A DNA stretch of 64,000 nt from Lepturacanthus savala (GCA_030544235.1 CM060470.1:11991356-12055355); one strand, 5' to 3'. Shown: positions 45,571-58,345, counted from the stretch's first letter. Notes: generated by a model from the letters alone, not told the origin. A program made the numbers and translations.

Positions 45571-47085
45571 AATAATGGACCAAGTTTAACTACAGGCATG
45601 TGTCAGTAGGCAGAAACATTATTTTCTTTCAGTATAATTTTTTTCAAATGTTCTTATTTAAAACTACTGTCCAATAAACAGATTAAGAGTCTGGGTGATG
45701 TCTGATATTAATCAGCCTGGTGAAGGCAACATGAACAGATGGACATTTCAGCAGCACTCCACGCTGACACCTTACATCAGTATTATATGAGATCGACAAC
45801 TTTAAAACAAGGTCACCTTTCATAAAAGGTTTTTATTGCAACTTATGACTTCATAAAGGGTATGTTGATTTAAAGCATAATGTAAAATCTCTTTCAACGT
45901 GTATGTGGGCACGTTTGTATTGTTTTAACAGACAGATTTGAGATGAGTTACGAGCCATTATCGATAATGTTTTGGACACCAGGTTATAAAAACAAAATCT
46001 TCCAGAAAAGTTCTTCAATCCGTTCATTTATTATACTTTAAAATTACAACTTGATGAATCACTGGAGCCTTCCTTATCAATTGCATTTTAATTGCAGATT
46101 ACTTATAACTTTAGCGGGAGTAAAATGCTCTTGAACTTTTATTAACTATTGTGTCACTGATTAATTGCGTTAGAGAGTAGTCACAACCTTACAACCCCAA
46201 AGTTGTATTATTACTGTTCTAGTTCTTTATTTTTCTTGTTTTATTTTATTTCATCATAGTTGCTACCAGCACCCAATGACAATATACCGAGAGATAATAA
46301 GAGGGCATGGCCACAATAAAAGAAAATTCACAGTATGAAAAGGATGATGATGACACATTCTCAAAGTCTAAACTGTTCCAACAGTGATTCGCTGTAATCA
46401 GTTAGAAAAACACTTTAAAAAAAAAAAAATGTAGTCTATGAAGCACGTTCTCAACAGGCTGTTGTCTTTGGACAACATCCCTTCAAGCTCCCCAATGCCA
46501 GCAGAACCGAATAAATCACGACTGAGCTCTTCTGCTAAACATAATGACAGGAGCAATATTCATGAGGGTAACACACGCATTAAGTTTGAACCATGAATTT
46601 GTCAAAATTGTCAGTTTGGATAAGGGAAGTTGACTGCATCTCTTTGAATACGCTCGGCTGACAGCCTTTCAGTGGGGTTGGCAACCTTTGTGAGCGGGAA
46701 AATAAGTTTGCTATGATTGCACGTATGCTTGAGGCGAAGAACAAAAGAGCAGGTGCATGGAAGGTGTAGCCTGACACAAGAAGCAAATTACAGCTCTGCA
46801 CGTTACGTGCTGCATCTGTGCATCCGAGCTAGAGATCGCATAAAAAAACATTTGCTTGGCAGAATTTCATGCTCCGAAGACTTTTGTTTCTGTCTCAAGA
46901 TTTCTTTTGGTGTGAAAATACAACATTCTTCCACATAACAAAAACATAACACAATGGTGTTATCATCTTATTGCAGGCAGAGATGTTGACTCAACACAAA
47001 TTAATACATACTGGAAAACCCCAATCATTAGGCTTTTGTCCAATGGCACATGAGGCTGTCGATTCATAATTTAACACACTTGTGA
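45571..47085. other. AT-rich noncoding
   Basis: No feature recognised apart from an A-tract at about 46416-46429. Confidence 0.5.
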
Positions 47086-47432
47086 ACACTACCGTTCAAA
47101 AGTTTGGGGTCACTTAGAAGTGTCCTTATTTTTGAAAGAAAAACACTGTCTTTTCAATGAAGATAACTAAACTAATCAGAAATACATTCTATACATTGCT
47201 AATGTGGTAAATGACTATTCTAGCTGCAAATGTCTGGTTCTTGGTGCAATATCTACATCAATGTGTAGAGACTCTTTTCCAGCAACTATAAGTCCAGTGT
47301 TCTAATGGTAACAATATGTTTGCTCAGAAGGCTAATGTAAGAAAACGTTTCATTCATTTTACAAGTCATGGTGGTAAATAAAAGTGTGACTTTTCATGGA
47401 AAACCCCAAATTGTCCGGGTGCCCAGTAGTGT
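47086..47432 (+). mobile_element. Non-autonomous Tc1/mariner-type element
   Basis: Starts ACACTACCGTTCAAAAGTTT and GGGGTCACTTAGAAG, continues CTTATTTTTGAAAGAAAAAC and GTAAATGACTATTCTAGCTG, and ends AAACCCCAAATTGTCCGGGT through AGTAGTGTA. These match a well-known fish family whose full form has TACACTACCGTTCAAAAG inverted termini. The right terminus has decayed and much of the interior, including any transposase, is absent. The 3' end abuts TA; the 5' TA is mutated. Confidence 0.8.
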
Positions 47433-48175
47433 ATATATGCACTTGTTTTTGAGAGAGAGAGCTAGAAAGATTGAGAGAAAGTGTATATCAGCCGAATAAG
47501 TACTCTCGCAAGAAATAGGTGGTCTTTGAAGACAGATAGGGATTTTACTGACTGAATAGAATTTGGCAACTTGTTCTACCACCAAAGGACAAAAGTGGAG
47601 AAGTGATTGGATGGAGTGATATAGTTATTCAGCAACTGGGAGCCTGTTAGAGTAGTCAGGCAAAGAGATGACCAGAGCAAGGCGTTCAGCAGAATACTCT
47701 GCAGAAAACTTGCACTGGGTTGCACCAGCTATGTGTAAATTCTCTCCTATGGTCAAGGTGTGAAATGGACACAGAGTACTGTGGTTGGAACAAAATCAGC
47801 TACTAAAACTGGTTGTACCATGATCTAAAAGGGTCTAAAATAACTTGGTTGGAACTTTAGTTCATAACTGAGGGTAAATCAATGATCAAAGTTCCATCGT
47901 CATGGTTACTGTGTGCATTAGCTTTCTGGCTGGACCAGTATATCAAGAAATTAGGTCTCTGTAGGATTGCTGTGCTGCAAAATGGTAAGTAATGAAAAAT
48001 AGATGCTCTGTGGCAGAAAAAAAAAAAGTTATTTTACCAGGAGGGCAACCCAGTCACCAGAGGGAAACATCGACAGTTTACACCTTTCTGCAAACCACAG
48101 ATAAGTTGTGCCATGTCCTCGTTTTTCAGTAGGTCCACATTTTCAGTGTTTTATGATGTGACAATGCTATGCTTA
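47433..48175. other. Noncoding, nothing recognised
   Basis: Short GA-rich stretch near 47450-47482 followed by unique sequence. Confidence 0.5.
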
Positions 48176-48260
48176 AAGCGTGGTTAGGGTTAGACACAAA
48201 AAACACTTGGTTATGGTTTGGAAACGAATCGTGTTTTGGGTTAAAAACGACGAATGTTCA
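48176..48260 (+). repeat. 'CACTTGGTTA' repeat fragment
   Basis: GTGGTTAGGGTTAGACACAA then AACACTTGGTTATGGTTTGG matches a common teleost repeat; the CpG-bearing sequence after it (to about 48340) may be part of the same element. A related scrap lies near 50708-50750. Confidence 0.45.
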
Positions 48261-48840
48261 AGACGACGGGACAAACAGCTGTTAAAACGTCCAGCTGGAC
48301 GCCAGCAAAATGTCCGATGTGACGGGAGAGAGACATTCCGTTGAAAAATGTCAAACAGTGAAAATATCCAACAGGCATTTCCTGCAACTTTTCCAACTGC
48401 AGTACATGAAACAGTGTATTTAGCTATCCTCCCGCTATGAAAAGTGAAACACGAGGAATGTCATCTTGCAGCAACCGAGACTCAAAGTTTTCCCCTGGAG
48501 ACTGAGCTGATTAGTGACTATATGTATGCTTTCTTGAGTCTCTTTTTTCTTTGTAGCTACTAGTTGAAGGCATCAGATGAGTATAACAGACAGTTATGGC
48601 TCTGTTTTTGTCCACTTGCTGTTATTAATGTACTTAATCTAAACCTGCAAACAATCCGTAACATCAGTCTTTGACAGTCTAAAAATGTCAGCATATTATC
48701 TTCACTGCCCACAGTAACTCAATGCCATGCAGTCCACGTGTCGGTTGTGCCCGTGCTGTCTTTTTTCCTGCTCTCTTTTAGTGCAGTGTCTGTCCAAGCA
48801 AACTAAATAACTATAAATGCTACCAGGCTGACAGGCCTTG
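48261..48840. other. Noncoding, nothing recognised
   Basis: Mixed sequence without exons. Confidence 0.45.
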
Positions 48841-49260
48841 GAAAAAGGCGAAGTCTAGCCCCATGACACATGGTTCCCTTTGATCCCCCGCCGTCACGAC
48901 CAACGCAGCTCCACTCGTCATAAAAAAACGCCTCAATGAACTTTTCAAAATTGCATCTTCTTCTCCTTCACACACACACACTCATACAGTCGTTCTCTCT
49001 CCATTGCTCCATTGCATTTTTGCTAATTTTCTCCCTTTACTTCCCCGATTCTTCTTTTTCTTTTTTTTTCCTTGGTCCCTATCTGTTTCTCTTGTCTGCG
49101 TCTCTTGATTTGGCTTAATGACGACATCTGACACGGTATGGTAATCAAGTGAAATGGTTCCCCCTGCGGCTCCTGACAGACGCAGAGAGGAAACTGGTAT
49201 CAGCACATGACGATTGGCAGCTTTTTTTCCCCCCTCCATTTGCATATCTTCTGTTTAACT
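48841..49260. other. Candidate conserved noncoding block
   Basis: Low-repeat apart from a pyrimidine-rich run (49040-49080). GATTTGGCTTAATGACGAC, GGTATGGTAATCAAGTG and a perfect octamer ATTTGCAT (49239-49246) are regulatory-type words. No exon. Confidence 0.25.
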
Positions 49261-50520
49261 TTCTGTGCCAGACTTTACAACAGGGGAATATGTAGAAGCA
49301 GCAGGGAAGCCATATTCTGAATACATTGTCACCTGACTGTCAGGAAACAGACCGTGTGAAGATGAGTGCGTCTATTCCCATGCCGCTTATAAGTCACTTA
49401 GTATTTCTTATGTAACCGACTGAAGCGGCCATACTGTACTGTAAGTGATACTGAAGGAACACAGCGCCGTTCCATTAGCGATCAGACTGGGCGACACCTG
49501 GGAATTTGCTCTGCGTGTTGACATCAGCATTGACTTTCTCTGTTTATGACTTATTCATTTTACATGGTGGTAAAATACTATTGGAATGGAAAACAACCTT
49601 CTTTATGTGCCATATCTACTTTTGAGAGGGACACACAGATGGCTAATGCTGCTATTTATATCTGCTACATCTTCTTCAACCCTCACCAAGTATCCCCTTG
49701 CTGCTGTATTGTCCATCGGCACCACACTGAGTCTCCACTGTCTGTACAGGGCTGCTGAACTCTATCAACCTATTTCTACAGTGCAATGAAATGAGTGAAC
49801 AGAAGCCGTGGAAAAGGCAGTGACAATAAACAGCAAACTAATCCAAATATAAAAAGAAATGAAAATAATACAAACATTAAAAAAACTGATTTCAATGTTA
49901 AACATGTTAAATGAATAATAATGTGTTTCGTGGTATTTAACTTCATATTTCTCTATATATTCTCTTCATACTTCTCTCACTGCCTCTATCTGTGTGCCTT
50001 CCTGTCTGTACATTTGTTACTGGGTAGAAAGTGGAACAAGAATTCAAGAACAAAAACGCAGATGCACACATATATATATATTCGAGTTGGAGGATCACAT
50101 AAAAGTGCATGTTCTGCAGCAGAAATATCACAAAGTAAAGGAAGCATGACGAATGAATCTCTATATTAAGGCCCGGAGGTCCGGTATGCCTCTACTGTAA
50201 AGGAGTGAGTTCATTATATCTCTACTTCTAGGAGATGGTGACATTTTTACAAGTTTCCTACAACTTTAATGAGACTGCAGTGCCACAGTTCACCTGTGTA
50301 TAATGTCGTCCTCTCACATAATATAATATACATATCCAATAATATACCAGTCTGGACAAAATAACTTTCAAAACTGAATCAAAATCCTTTTATTCAAGTT
50401 CCTCAGATATTTGAAGTATGTTTTATTCTGATTGGAGACTAATGTATTCATTTATTTAATGTGGGTGATATGTGATAATAATATGTGCTAATATGATAAT
50501 GTGACCAGAATTCTTTTAGA
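49261..50520. other. Noncoding, nothing recognised
   Basis: Overlapping plus-strand frames near 49546-49789 have no domain. 49920-50170 is AT-rich. Confidence 0.5.
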
Positions 50521-50690
50521 TGTGGATTGTTAGTCTGGATAAAACAAGACATTTGAGGATATTGCCTTCTGCTTTGAGAAACAGTGTTCAACATTTCCCA
50601 CCATTTTCTGACACTTTATAAAGGAACCGACTAATTAATTAATTGAGAAAATAATCAACAGAGAAATCAATAATGAAAAAAGCCATTAAT
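50521..50690. mobile_element. Fragment of the 'ttgcagcc' teleost MITE
   Basis: GATAAAACAAGACATTTGAG, then CATTTTCTGACACTTTATAA and TTAATTGAGAAAATAATCAA plus CAGAGAAATCAATAATGAAA. This matches one end of a very common teleost element whose terminus reads 'aatcgttagttgcagccc'; the terminus itself is not preserved. Confidence 0.65.
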
Positions 50691-52797
50691 TAAAATCATT
50701 TTATCTTTCTCCTAATCCTAACCAAGGGTTTTTGTACCTAATCCAAACGAGGACACAGCGTTACCGCATGATTCGCAACAGCTGAGAAACGCCTGTAATA
50801 ACAAGGAGGAAGCTGCTCGTTGTCTCATCCAGACATATGATACATATCAGAACGCGTTGATGTGCTGCCTAAGAAATGTTGACAGTCAGTGAATCTGCGG
50901 AATTGGAAACTGTCAACATTTCCCTCTGGAGACTCGGTTGGTGTGTCTGCGTATGTTTGTGTGTATGTGTGAATGTGATTTGGCAAACATTTGCAGAACA
51001 GTAGGGGGTCATGTCTGGGTCCCAGTTAAAAGCAGAATTTATTTCAGACCTAGACAGTGTTCCTTACAGCACTCACATCTTTGCCGTACAGGACTGCTGA
51101 TTCAGCTCCTTTCACACTATAACATACATACATGACCAAACGGACTTCCATTTGTTTGTTTCTCTACACCGACAGCTCCCCGTTTCTCTCCTTTTCTTGG
51201 GTAGAAGGTTTCCATTGCTTCGCATTTAATGCGACGCAGATTAAAATACGATCCAGACGTTTTTTTGGCGGGTTTTTCCTTTCTCCTGGCAACTGATGTC
51301 AGCTATGAACATCTCTCCTCTAACTGCCTTCCTACTTCGTCAAGCCACAAAACTGCTATGATCACACGTTTCCATCCAAATGCACAGCGAGGATAGCCGC
51401 AGTTAAAGTTGGTTTATTAGCTGTGCCGTTACGAGAAGCGCAGCAGTAAATTTGCCTGGGAATCCTACTTCAGTTGTCGCTTTGCTCTCTCTCTCCCCAC
51501 TGCTCTGCATCTTTGAGTGCTCTGTGAGGCAACTAATTAGGCCCAAGTAACAGACTCATTGCTGGCCTCCAATTACTCCTCTCTTCTTTCTCTTCTCACT
51601 TTAGTATTTGTGTCTTGCCACACTCGTAGTTAACATGCTTATTAAAACGCAACTACAGCACCTGTGGACAGAGTAACCGATGGGCTTGTGTACAGAGTAG
51701 ATAATCTATAATTCTATTTTCTGAGAGACGACTACATCACAGCAAACAAAGACAGACGCCGCTGATTTACACGAAACCTTGGACAACCACATCCAGATCC
51801 TACAAAAATAAGCGAGTGCAGTATCTTGGCTGAAAACTCAAAAAAACACTTATGTCCACTTAAAAGCTCAAGTGGAGTGTGACCAAGCAATAAATACAGG
51901 CCGTAATGGTACTCGGTTATTCTCAAACTCGAAAATGTGCGTTCTGCGATGTCTAAACTTTTCCACAAGGTTTAGACATCATGTTTGCATGATGACGGTA
52001 AATACCTTCTGATGCAGAAATGGAAAAAGCAGTCTATCTCCTGTTTCTATACGAAAGTTTAGCAGTAAAAGAGCCATGAAATTTAATGGCCTATTAATAA
52101 ATTCATTTCATACGTACACATCCACCCCATCATGGAACTGAAGGGTTTTAATACTCGGTTGATAAAGTTTTGTGAGGTTCTTTGATTCAGTAAAGCCCTC
52201 ATTATTCTGACATTTAAAATGTTTTACAGTTTGTAGTGCTGTGTAACTATGAAAAAAAAAGATGAGAGGGAATCAGTTACTAGCTTTGCGTTTGTCACTC
52301 TCGGCCATCCGACCCTTCATCAAACCAGACATCATGAGCATAAACAAGACACCGCTATTCTTCAAAAATATGATTCTGACCAAATTTGGACTATGCAGTT
52401 GGGAACAAATAAAAGCCTTGAGTCCAGCATGAAGAAAAATATACACACATCTTAGTGACTTTGTAAAGGCTATACAAAATGCTAACATTAGCATGCTAAC
52501 AGGTCCACCGCGACATGCAGGCACGATATTTACTAGAGCTGTGCGATATAACAAAATAACATATCCTGATGAGAATACATGTTACACTATAAGTTAGCAC
52601 ATTTTTTTAATGAATTCAATAAATACATAAAACATTTAATATAAAATGACCACATGTAAGCAAACAGCTAGCGGTAGCCTCCTAGTGGCTAGTCACCTGT
52701 TATAGCGGCGGTTCCTTTCTCCTGTTCTCATTCTCAAAAGTTGCTGTATTTTTCATGCTAATCAACATAACTCTTCAACCCACTGAGGAGCCTTTAA
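50691..52797. other. Noncoding, mixed
   Basis: Unique sequence with no exon. A scrap near 52485-52560 (GCTAACATTAGCATGCTAAC; AGAGCTGTGCGATATAAC) may be degenerate repeat ends. Confidence 0.45.
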
Positions 52798-52938
52798 TGT
52801 TGTTTTTGAACATGCAAGATAGTCTCAAAGGCTTCTAGAAAACTCCCATAACGTGTAAAAAAGATGCAGTGAGATTGATGATGTCTGTATAAGGCGGTAT
52901 AAGGTGACAAATGTCTGTATTTGCCAGTGGGTGGTGAG
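52798..52938 (-). mobile_element. Second copy of the 61.6-kb inverted-repeat element, fragment
   Basis: On the minus strand this reads ACATTTGTCACCTTATACCG, CAGACATCATCAATCTCACT, TATGGGAGTTTTCTAGAAGC and CATGTTCAAAAACA. The same words in the same order occur on the plus strand at 61770-61885. Only this internal part was found here; inverted ends were not identified. Confidence 0.65.
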
Positions 52939-54246
52939 ATAAGAGGAAAGGAGTGAATGGTGATGCATTTTACTTTCCAAACTAAACCAAGGGGAAAATG
53001 CAGAAAGTTTTGCAACTCATTGATTCACACTGTTTATAATCATTATACCTTTTTAACCAAAAAAAAAAAAAAAACACATTTACTCCACTGAGCCATACTT
53101 TAACTTAAGCTTACCACTGGACTGACGTGCAGAGGAAAGAGGATTTCCTGGTAAATTAGTCAGTCAGAGCTGTCCTTCACTTCACTTTGTGCCTCACTTT
53201 GTGGAACAAAAAGGACCTACAGCATGTCTGACATAAGAAACCTATTTAATGTGCTTAATCCCAGTGCTGAAAACTGGTTGTCACACGGCAGCTGGTACTG
53301 TATACACAGTTTGGCTGACCACAGTGTACACATGAAAAACGATGAACAGATGGAGGGAGGTTTTAAGTGGTGAATTCAGTGTTCCTCAGGAAGGAAGTAC
53401 TACTACAAAAAGCAGACACTTCTCCACATATGGAATTACCCATCTAAAGGTTTTAAATTAAAGAGGTTTTGAGGCAATACTAATAACTATACGAGTCAAA
53501 TACCTCACACACACCTGCATTCTTTGTCTTCCTTTGTTGATGACATTTAAGGTTTGTGGGAAATAAGGTTTATTTCTTGTCCAGCCTTGCTGCATGGGCG
53601 ATTCATTTATTTATACAAAGGAAAGAGAACATGAGAAAGTTCGGGAGCTAACTCATGGGAAGGGCTTCACTGTGATTACGGTCTTGGGAATATCTTAGTC
53701 TGAAGGAAATAAATGGTTCATGGTTTTATTGGTTTTCCGCATGTAACCTTGGGGATGGTCTTGATTGATAGTGTATGGAGTACATTTGACTTATTGGCAC
53801 CTGCACTGTAAGGAATGAGTACAATGTAGCCACACAACTCAGTAGACTGCAGATATGAGTGAACGGAGAATATACTAACAGCCTTAAAATAGTGGTCTGT
53901 TCTCTATCTAACCATCTGAACCCATAGAGGCACGTACTGACCTGAATGAGAGAATGTGAGCACACATGTTCAATAGTCCATCGGTGATAAGAAATAATAC
54001 AATGGTTCACCCTGATGCAATTCCAAGACTGAAAAAAAAAAGGAAACAAAGGGTGCGATGTGCCATGTGTCATATTTATCTGATGTTGAGTCGCATTGAA
54101 CTGAGCGGCTACCTCCATGATGTGTGTATGTCTGTATATGTGTGACTAGCATTACTGCAGAAGGCCCAGTCCTGACAAGTCAGGGTTCTCCAGTGTATAA
54201 GACACACATTATTCACAGCAGAGATCAGCAGAGCTGGGATCTTTCC
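52939..54246. other. Noncoding, nothing recognised
   Basis: Mixed sequence with an A-tract near 53060-53074. A 130-codon minus-strand frame (53726-54118) has no recognised domain. Confidence 0.45.
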
Positions 54247-54269
54247 TTTTTTTTTTTTTTTTTTTTTTT
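54247..54269 (+). repeat. Poly-T tract, 23 nt
   Basis: Homopolymer run. Confidence 0.95.
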
Positions 54270-55313
54270 CAACCAATAACTCATGACTCCCTGGTGCTGT
54301 TGCTATGGAGAGGAAGCAAATAAGAACTGTAACACTTTAAAAGAAAAAAAAAAAAAGGTTGTTCTTGCAAGTGGGAATAAAACACATTCAGTAGTTGCTC
54401 AGCTCCTCATGTGAATGTGATCAAATAGTCAGAAATGATCACAGTTCTTGATCTTTGTGCCAATGTTTCAGTCACGATCGGTTGATGCCCATCCAAGTGC
54501 TCCAACTCCAGCTGTCCATTGTCTGTCCAAGCAACCTTGATAATCAAACTAAGGATTCCTCTATCACTCTATTGAAGTGTCCTGCTGCTATAGTCTTCAT
54601 TGCCTCTATTTCCCTTAAAGGCAAACCTTACAGGTCCATCTATCATATTGCCCTATTAGGTTGCTGACTCCAGATCGAGATGAGGTCATAGACGGGGAGA
54701 TAACGCACCCTTAACCCCGTCATTCATCTCCTCTGCTCTGGCCCTGATTTGACAGATGCTGTAAACAAGTTAGACATATGCACCGCTTGACTGGGTCTAT
54801 AAAATACACCTGCCCTCACTTATTCACAAAAGCTACAAAAGTCTCCCTCAGAAAAAATCTTGTGGCTTTTTTTTTTTTTTAAATGCTGCCAAAGTTTGAA
54901 CAATCGATTATTGTGTTATTTCTTTCTATCATATTTATTTGTGTTTCTCCTGTGACAAATTGTGTTCAAAAACCATATTCTTAAAGGGAACGTGTTTTTT
55001 TGTGGTTATCCGTTTATATACTCTAACAATGTCAGATATCTATTCTAAACATGGTCGAACATATGTATAAACGCTCCCTGCAAGTCATAAAAATGGGGTT
55101 CCATTTGCTGTGAATGCTTCTTTTTGCAATGTCGTTCTACCAAGGTTGGGAAAAATAATGCCCAGAAATGGCCATCTGTTCTGTAGCCTTGTTTGCATTG
55201 TCCAACATGAACATTTTGGAGTTGACATTTCAAGTAAAGAATGAGAACATGTAGTGAAATCCTCCTTCTAATTTGCCCAATCAGAACACAGCGGGCTCAG
55301 TTCTGCAAGTGCA
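54270..55313. other. Noncoding, upstream of the 55.3-kb broken frame
   Basis: A 70-codon plus-strand frame at 54455-54667 has no domain. 54980-55260 seems low-repeat. Confidence 0.4.
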
Positions 55314-55547
55314 ATGGCGGATTATCCTGTGGATTATTATGAGTACAATTGTGAGTCATTTCACTTTGACTGGTCAACTGGATTTATTTGAGGGATTTAC
55401 AGAGAGGAGATAAGACAAATGAAAGAAGAAAAGCCAAGAACAGAGGCAGAAAGTTACCTGTACCTAAGTTACCTCAGAGAAACCGACGCTGTTCCTGCAG
55501 TCACTGCTCTCCTCTCCAGACGGGTAGGAGAGGAGAGCAACTGCTAA
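55314..55547 (+). pseudogene. Broken 77-codon frame with strong start, unknown protein
   Basis: An ATG in good context (GCAATGG) opens MADYPVDYYEYNCESFHFDW, acidic and aromatic-rich, then meets a TGA at codon 26 (55389-55391). The same frame continues for 51 more codons, charged and amphipathic (REEIRQMKEEKPRTEAESYL), to TAA at 55545. Composition is unlike the low-complexity frames elsewhere. The segment near its end is a perfect 12-bp inverted repeat (55506-55538). I do not recognise the family. It may be a one-mutation relic of a small gene or of a transposon-encoded protein. Confidence 0.3.
55506..55538. repeat. Perfect 12-bp inverted repeat, 9-nt loop
   Basis: GCTCTCCTCTCC (55506-55517) and GGAGAGGAGAGC (55527-55538). 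Confidence 0.95.
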
Positions 55548-56620
55548 GTCGGAGTCAAAAATAATCACAACTGTGCAGCTAACGTGACAACAAAAGGATT
55601 TACAGCGTTTGTCCACATTGTCGTCTTGGAGACTGTTTCACTTCCAGAAAAATCAACTGGAAGAAGAGAACGAGGCCAGCTGGCTCAAAACATTCAGCTC
55701 CACGAGGTAAAAAATGTGTGAGCTTAACACAGAACTGTGAGGAATTACAGTAAATCACTACTATTCAGCCATGCTTGTAGACGTAAACCATTTTATTTAT
55801 CTGTTAGTACTACTACTAGTTTTTCGGCATGATCCGATGCCGAGTTATCAGCAGCCTCAAACGTAACGAAAACCAGTGTCTGTGGATGAATATGTTAGTG
55901 ATTTACTGTGCTTTGAGTTCAAAGCCGATTTGTTTTCACTGTTGAAACCTGCATCAAATTCTTGTACAGGTCTGGGGCAGGTCCAGCGCTAGTGGAATGG
56001 CAGTAGTTAGAAAATTCACGTGTCCACAGCTTTTATTTTACACCTCTGTGTGTATAAAACAGACAAAACACAATCAAAACTCATTTTCACCATATGGGAC
56101 CTCAAATGACCTTGTCTTGGGGCACTTTCACACATATTGTTCCAATTCAGCTGCTAAAGTGATACATTTGTTGCAAAGATGTAAACATAATGGCACGTGT
56201 CATCAGGCTGTTCTCTTATTGGTCAGGAATCTTATTTGAAGTTATTATCTTTGGGAAAAAAAGGCTATTTCTTGCATTACTTTGTGTGTTTGAATGAGCA
56301 AAATGTCTAGTTCCATCAAAACATGGACTACAACTGAAGATTTTATATATATACATAATACTGTAAAATTCCGATTGACTACCTTCTACCTTCTTTTCAT
56401 GTTGTTTGGCACAAAGTCGCAGCTGCAATTGCTATGGAAAACAAGGCAAAGAGACACCGAACAGAGCTCCATTAAAGTCAAACACTTCATTATCGCAATC
56501 TGATAAAAATGTTATTACATGAACAAGACACAAACATGCGATTCCTTTGTTGCTGAGTGAATCCATTATTGGCCCAGAATTCAAAAGTTTTTTTTAAATT
56601 GAAATTGCATAAAACCTTTC
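55548..56620. other. Noncoding, nothing recognised
   Basis: Follows the broken frame; no continuation exon with a good donor/acceptor pair was found. Confidence 0.45.
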
Positions 56621-56960
56621 AGATGTGCCGGTGTTCAGTACATGCGTGAACAAATCCAATGACGTGACTCACGTGCGTATACTTAAAAGTCAAAACACTA
56701 TCATCAAGAGTCAACGTTGTGCTTGCCAGCACGAAGGCAAAGAGTCGTGAGGCTGGTGGGTGTTTTACGCCGCGTCCAGACCACCGGGACATTGTTTTTT
56801 CACAAGAGACAGCAGGCCTGTCGTGCACTGCCTGTCTCCCATTATAACAGCAGTGGTGTGCTGGGCCACAGAGACCAAGCATCCAACAAACCTTTATATC
56901 ACTGCTGCGCTTGACAGAAGCTCAGAGAGCGACCGTCAGACCTCGTCTGGAACTAAATGA
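56621..56960. other. CpG-containing unique block
   Basis: Low-repeat, with GACGTGACTCACGTGCG and TTTTACGCCGCGTCCAGACC. Overlapping frames on both strands suggest composition-driven openness. Candidate regulatory element. Confidence 0.25.
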
Positions 56961-56984
56961 CAGATAACACCCCTTTCCTGTCTG

Positions 56985-57240
56985 AGTCTCTTTCTGTTTC
57001 ACTCTGTGTCCTCTTTCTTTCCCTTCGCCTTCCTTGATCTTTTTGTTCCCCTTCTCCCTTTCAACAAGCTTTCTCTTCTCTGTCCATCTCCCCTCATGGT
57101 TTCTAATCTGCCTTTATTTTAACTCGTCTTCTGCTTCGCCGTTTTTCGCTCTACTTCCATCTTTTCTGTCCCACTCTCACTTTTGTATTCTCCATCTCTC
57201 TCTCTCCGTCCATCACATCCTGTCATCTCAGTGGACCTTT
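56985..57240 (+). repeat. 255-bp pyrimidine-rich tract
   Basis: Strongly C/T-biased plus strand without a regular unit. It ends CATCCTGTCATCTCAG, an acceptor-like site at 57231, but the bases after it do not give an open exon with a good donor. Confidence 0.7.
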
Positions 57241-58070
57241 ACAGCTCGGTAGATGCAGGGAATGGACGATGACTTACACCCCCCTGACTCTCTAAAGGCC
57301 TTTTGTCCGATTGCACTCCAAACCAAATTGGACCGTCTCCAGTTTCGGACCAAAGCACCTCCAAAGCGGGTTACGGTGACTTCTCGCTAACTGTGGCCAA
57401 ACCCGTGGCAACCCATCCCCCCCTCAATGAGTTATTTTTAAAAGTCATTGTGTTCAGTTCTCTGTATCTCTGATCTCTGGCTTCACATTAAAAAGATTTT
57501 AAATGACACAATAACGGGGTGATTTTATTTCATCAGGTGGCTCACTTAGAAAGAGAGTTAGAGGCCAAACAGAAAGATATGATAAGATAAACCTTTCTTT
57601 GTCTCACAGTGGTGAAATCGCATTAGCAACAGCGACAATGGGATGTTAGATGAAGACGTGCAGCAGACTATCGGCTCTTACTGCAAACAGCAAGCATAAC
57701 TTTTATTGTGACCACTAGTCACGGCCAGGGATGTCTACAGCCCATTGCCTTTAATCGCCACTGACATCAGTTAAAGAGACTTACTTGGGAAGCGCTGCTG
57801 TAATAGAGATACACAAATCCCTGTTGCGCTGAGTCAAACCTGGGTCAAGCAACACCAGCGTGTCTGTATGGGAAAGGCCCATAGACAGTCTGCAGACAGG
57901 CCCCGAGCCGACATTAGTGTCACGGTTACAACGCAGAGTGGGCGCTTAACGGTGCAGTTTTGGGAAAGCTGACAGGATTCACAGCTTAAGTTCAGGGGTG
58001 GGCAGAGCCCCGAGTGGATGCAGAGAAGCGTGAATTGAGGGCAGGGAGGGTGAGAGATGATGATAACATC
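57241..58070. other. Low-repeat block, candidate regulatory
   Basis: No repeats, mixed composition with CpGs; words such as GCCTTTAATCGCCACTGACA and TCAGTTAAAGAGACTTACTT. No exon. Confidence 0.3.
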
Positions 58071-58184
58071 CTTCGGGTTTCTTCCGAAGAATCTGACATA
58101 CTTCTCAGCTTTACCATCACAGACACACAGACAACCACAATATTGTTTCTATTGCCAGTGAGTTAATATTGATTCTGCCATTCT

Positions 58185-58345
58185 TTGTATGACCCTAAAA
58201 CCTTTCTATTCAGAAAGGTCATCCTAACTCTTCTTAAATCTCTCATTAAAATCGTCATCATGTTGTGTGTTCTACGTTATAAATACCGTAGCTATAGCAC
58301 TTTGAGTTTATCCAAGTATAAAAAGCGTTGTAAAAAATATTATAA
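58185..58345 (+). mobile_element. Non-LTR element 3' tail
   Basis: ATAGCACTTTGAGTTTATCC, AAGTATAAAAAGCG and TTGTAAAAAATATTATAATTATT resemble the 'agcactttgag...taaaagtgctatataaataaa' tails of fish LINEs and their SINE partners. The coding part is missing. Confidence 0.45.
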
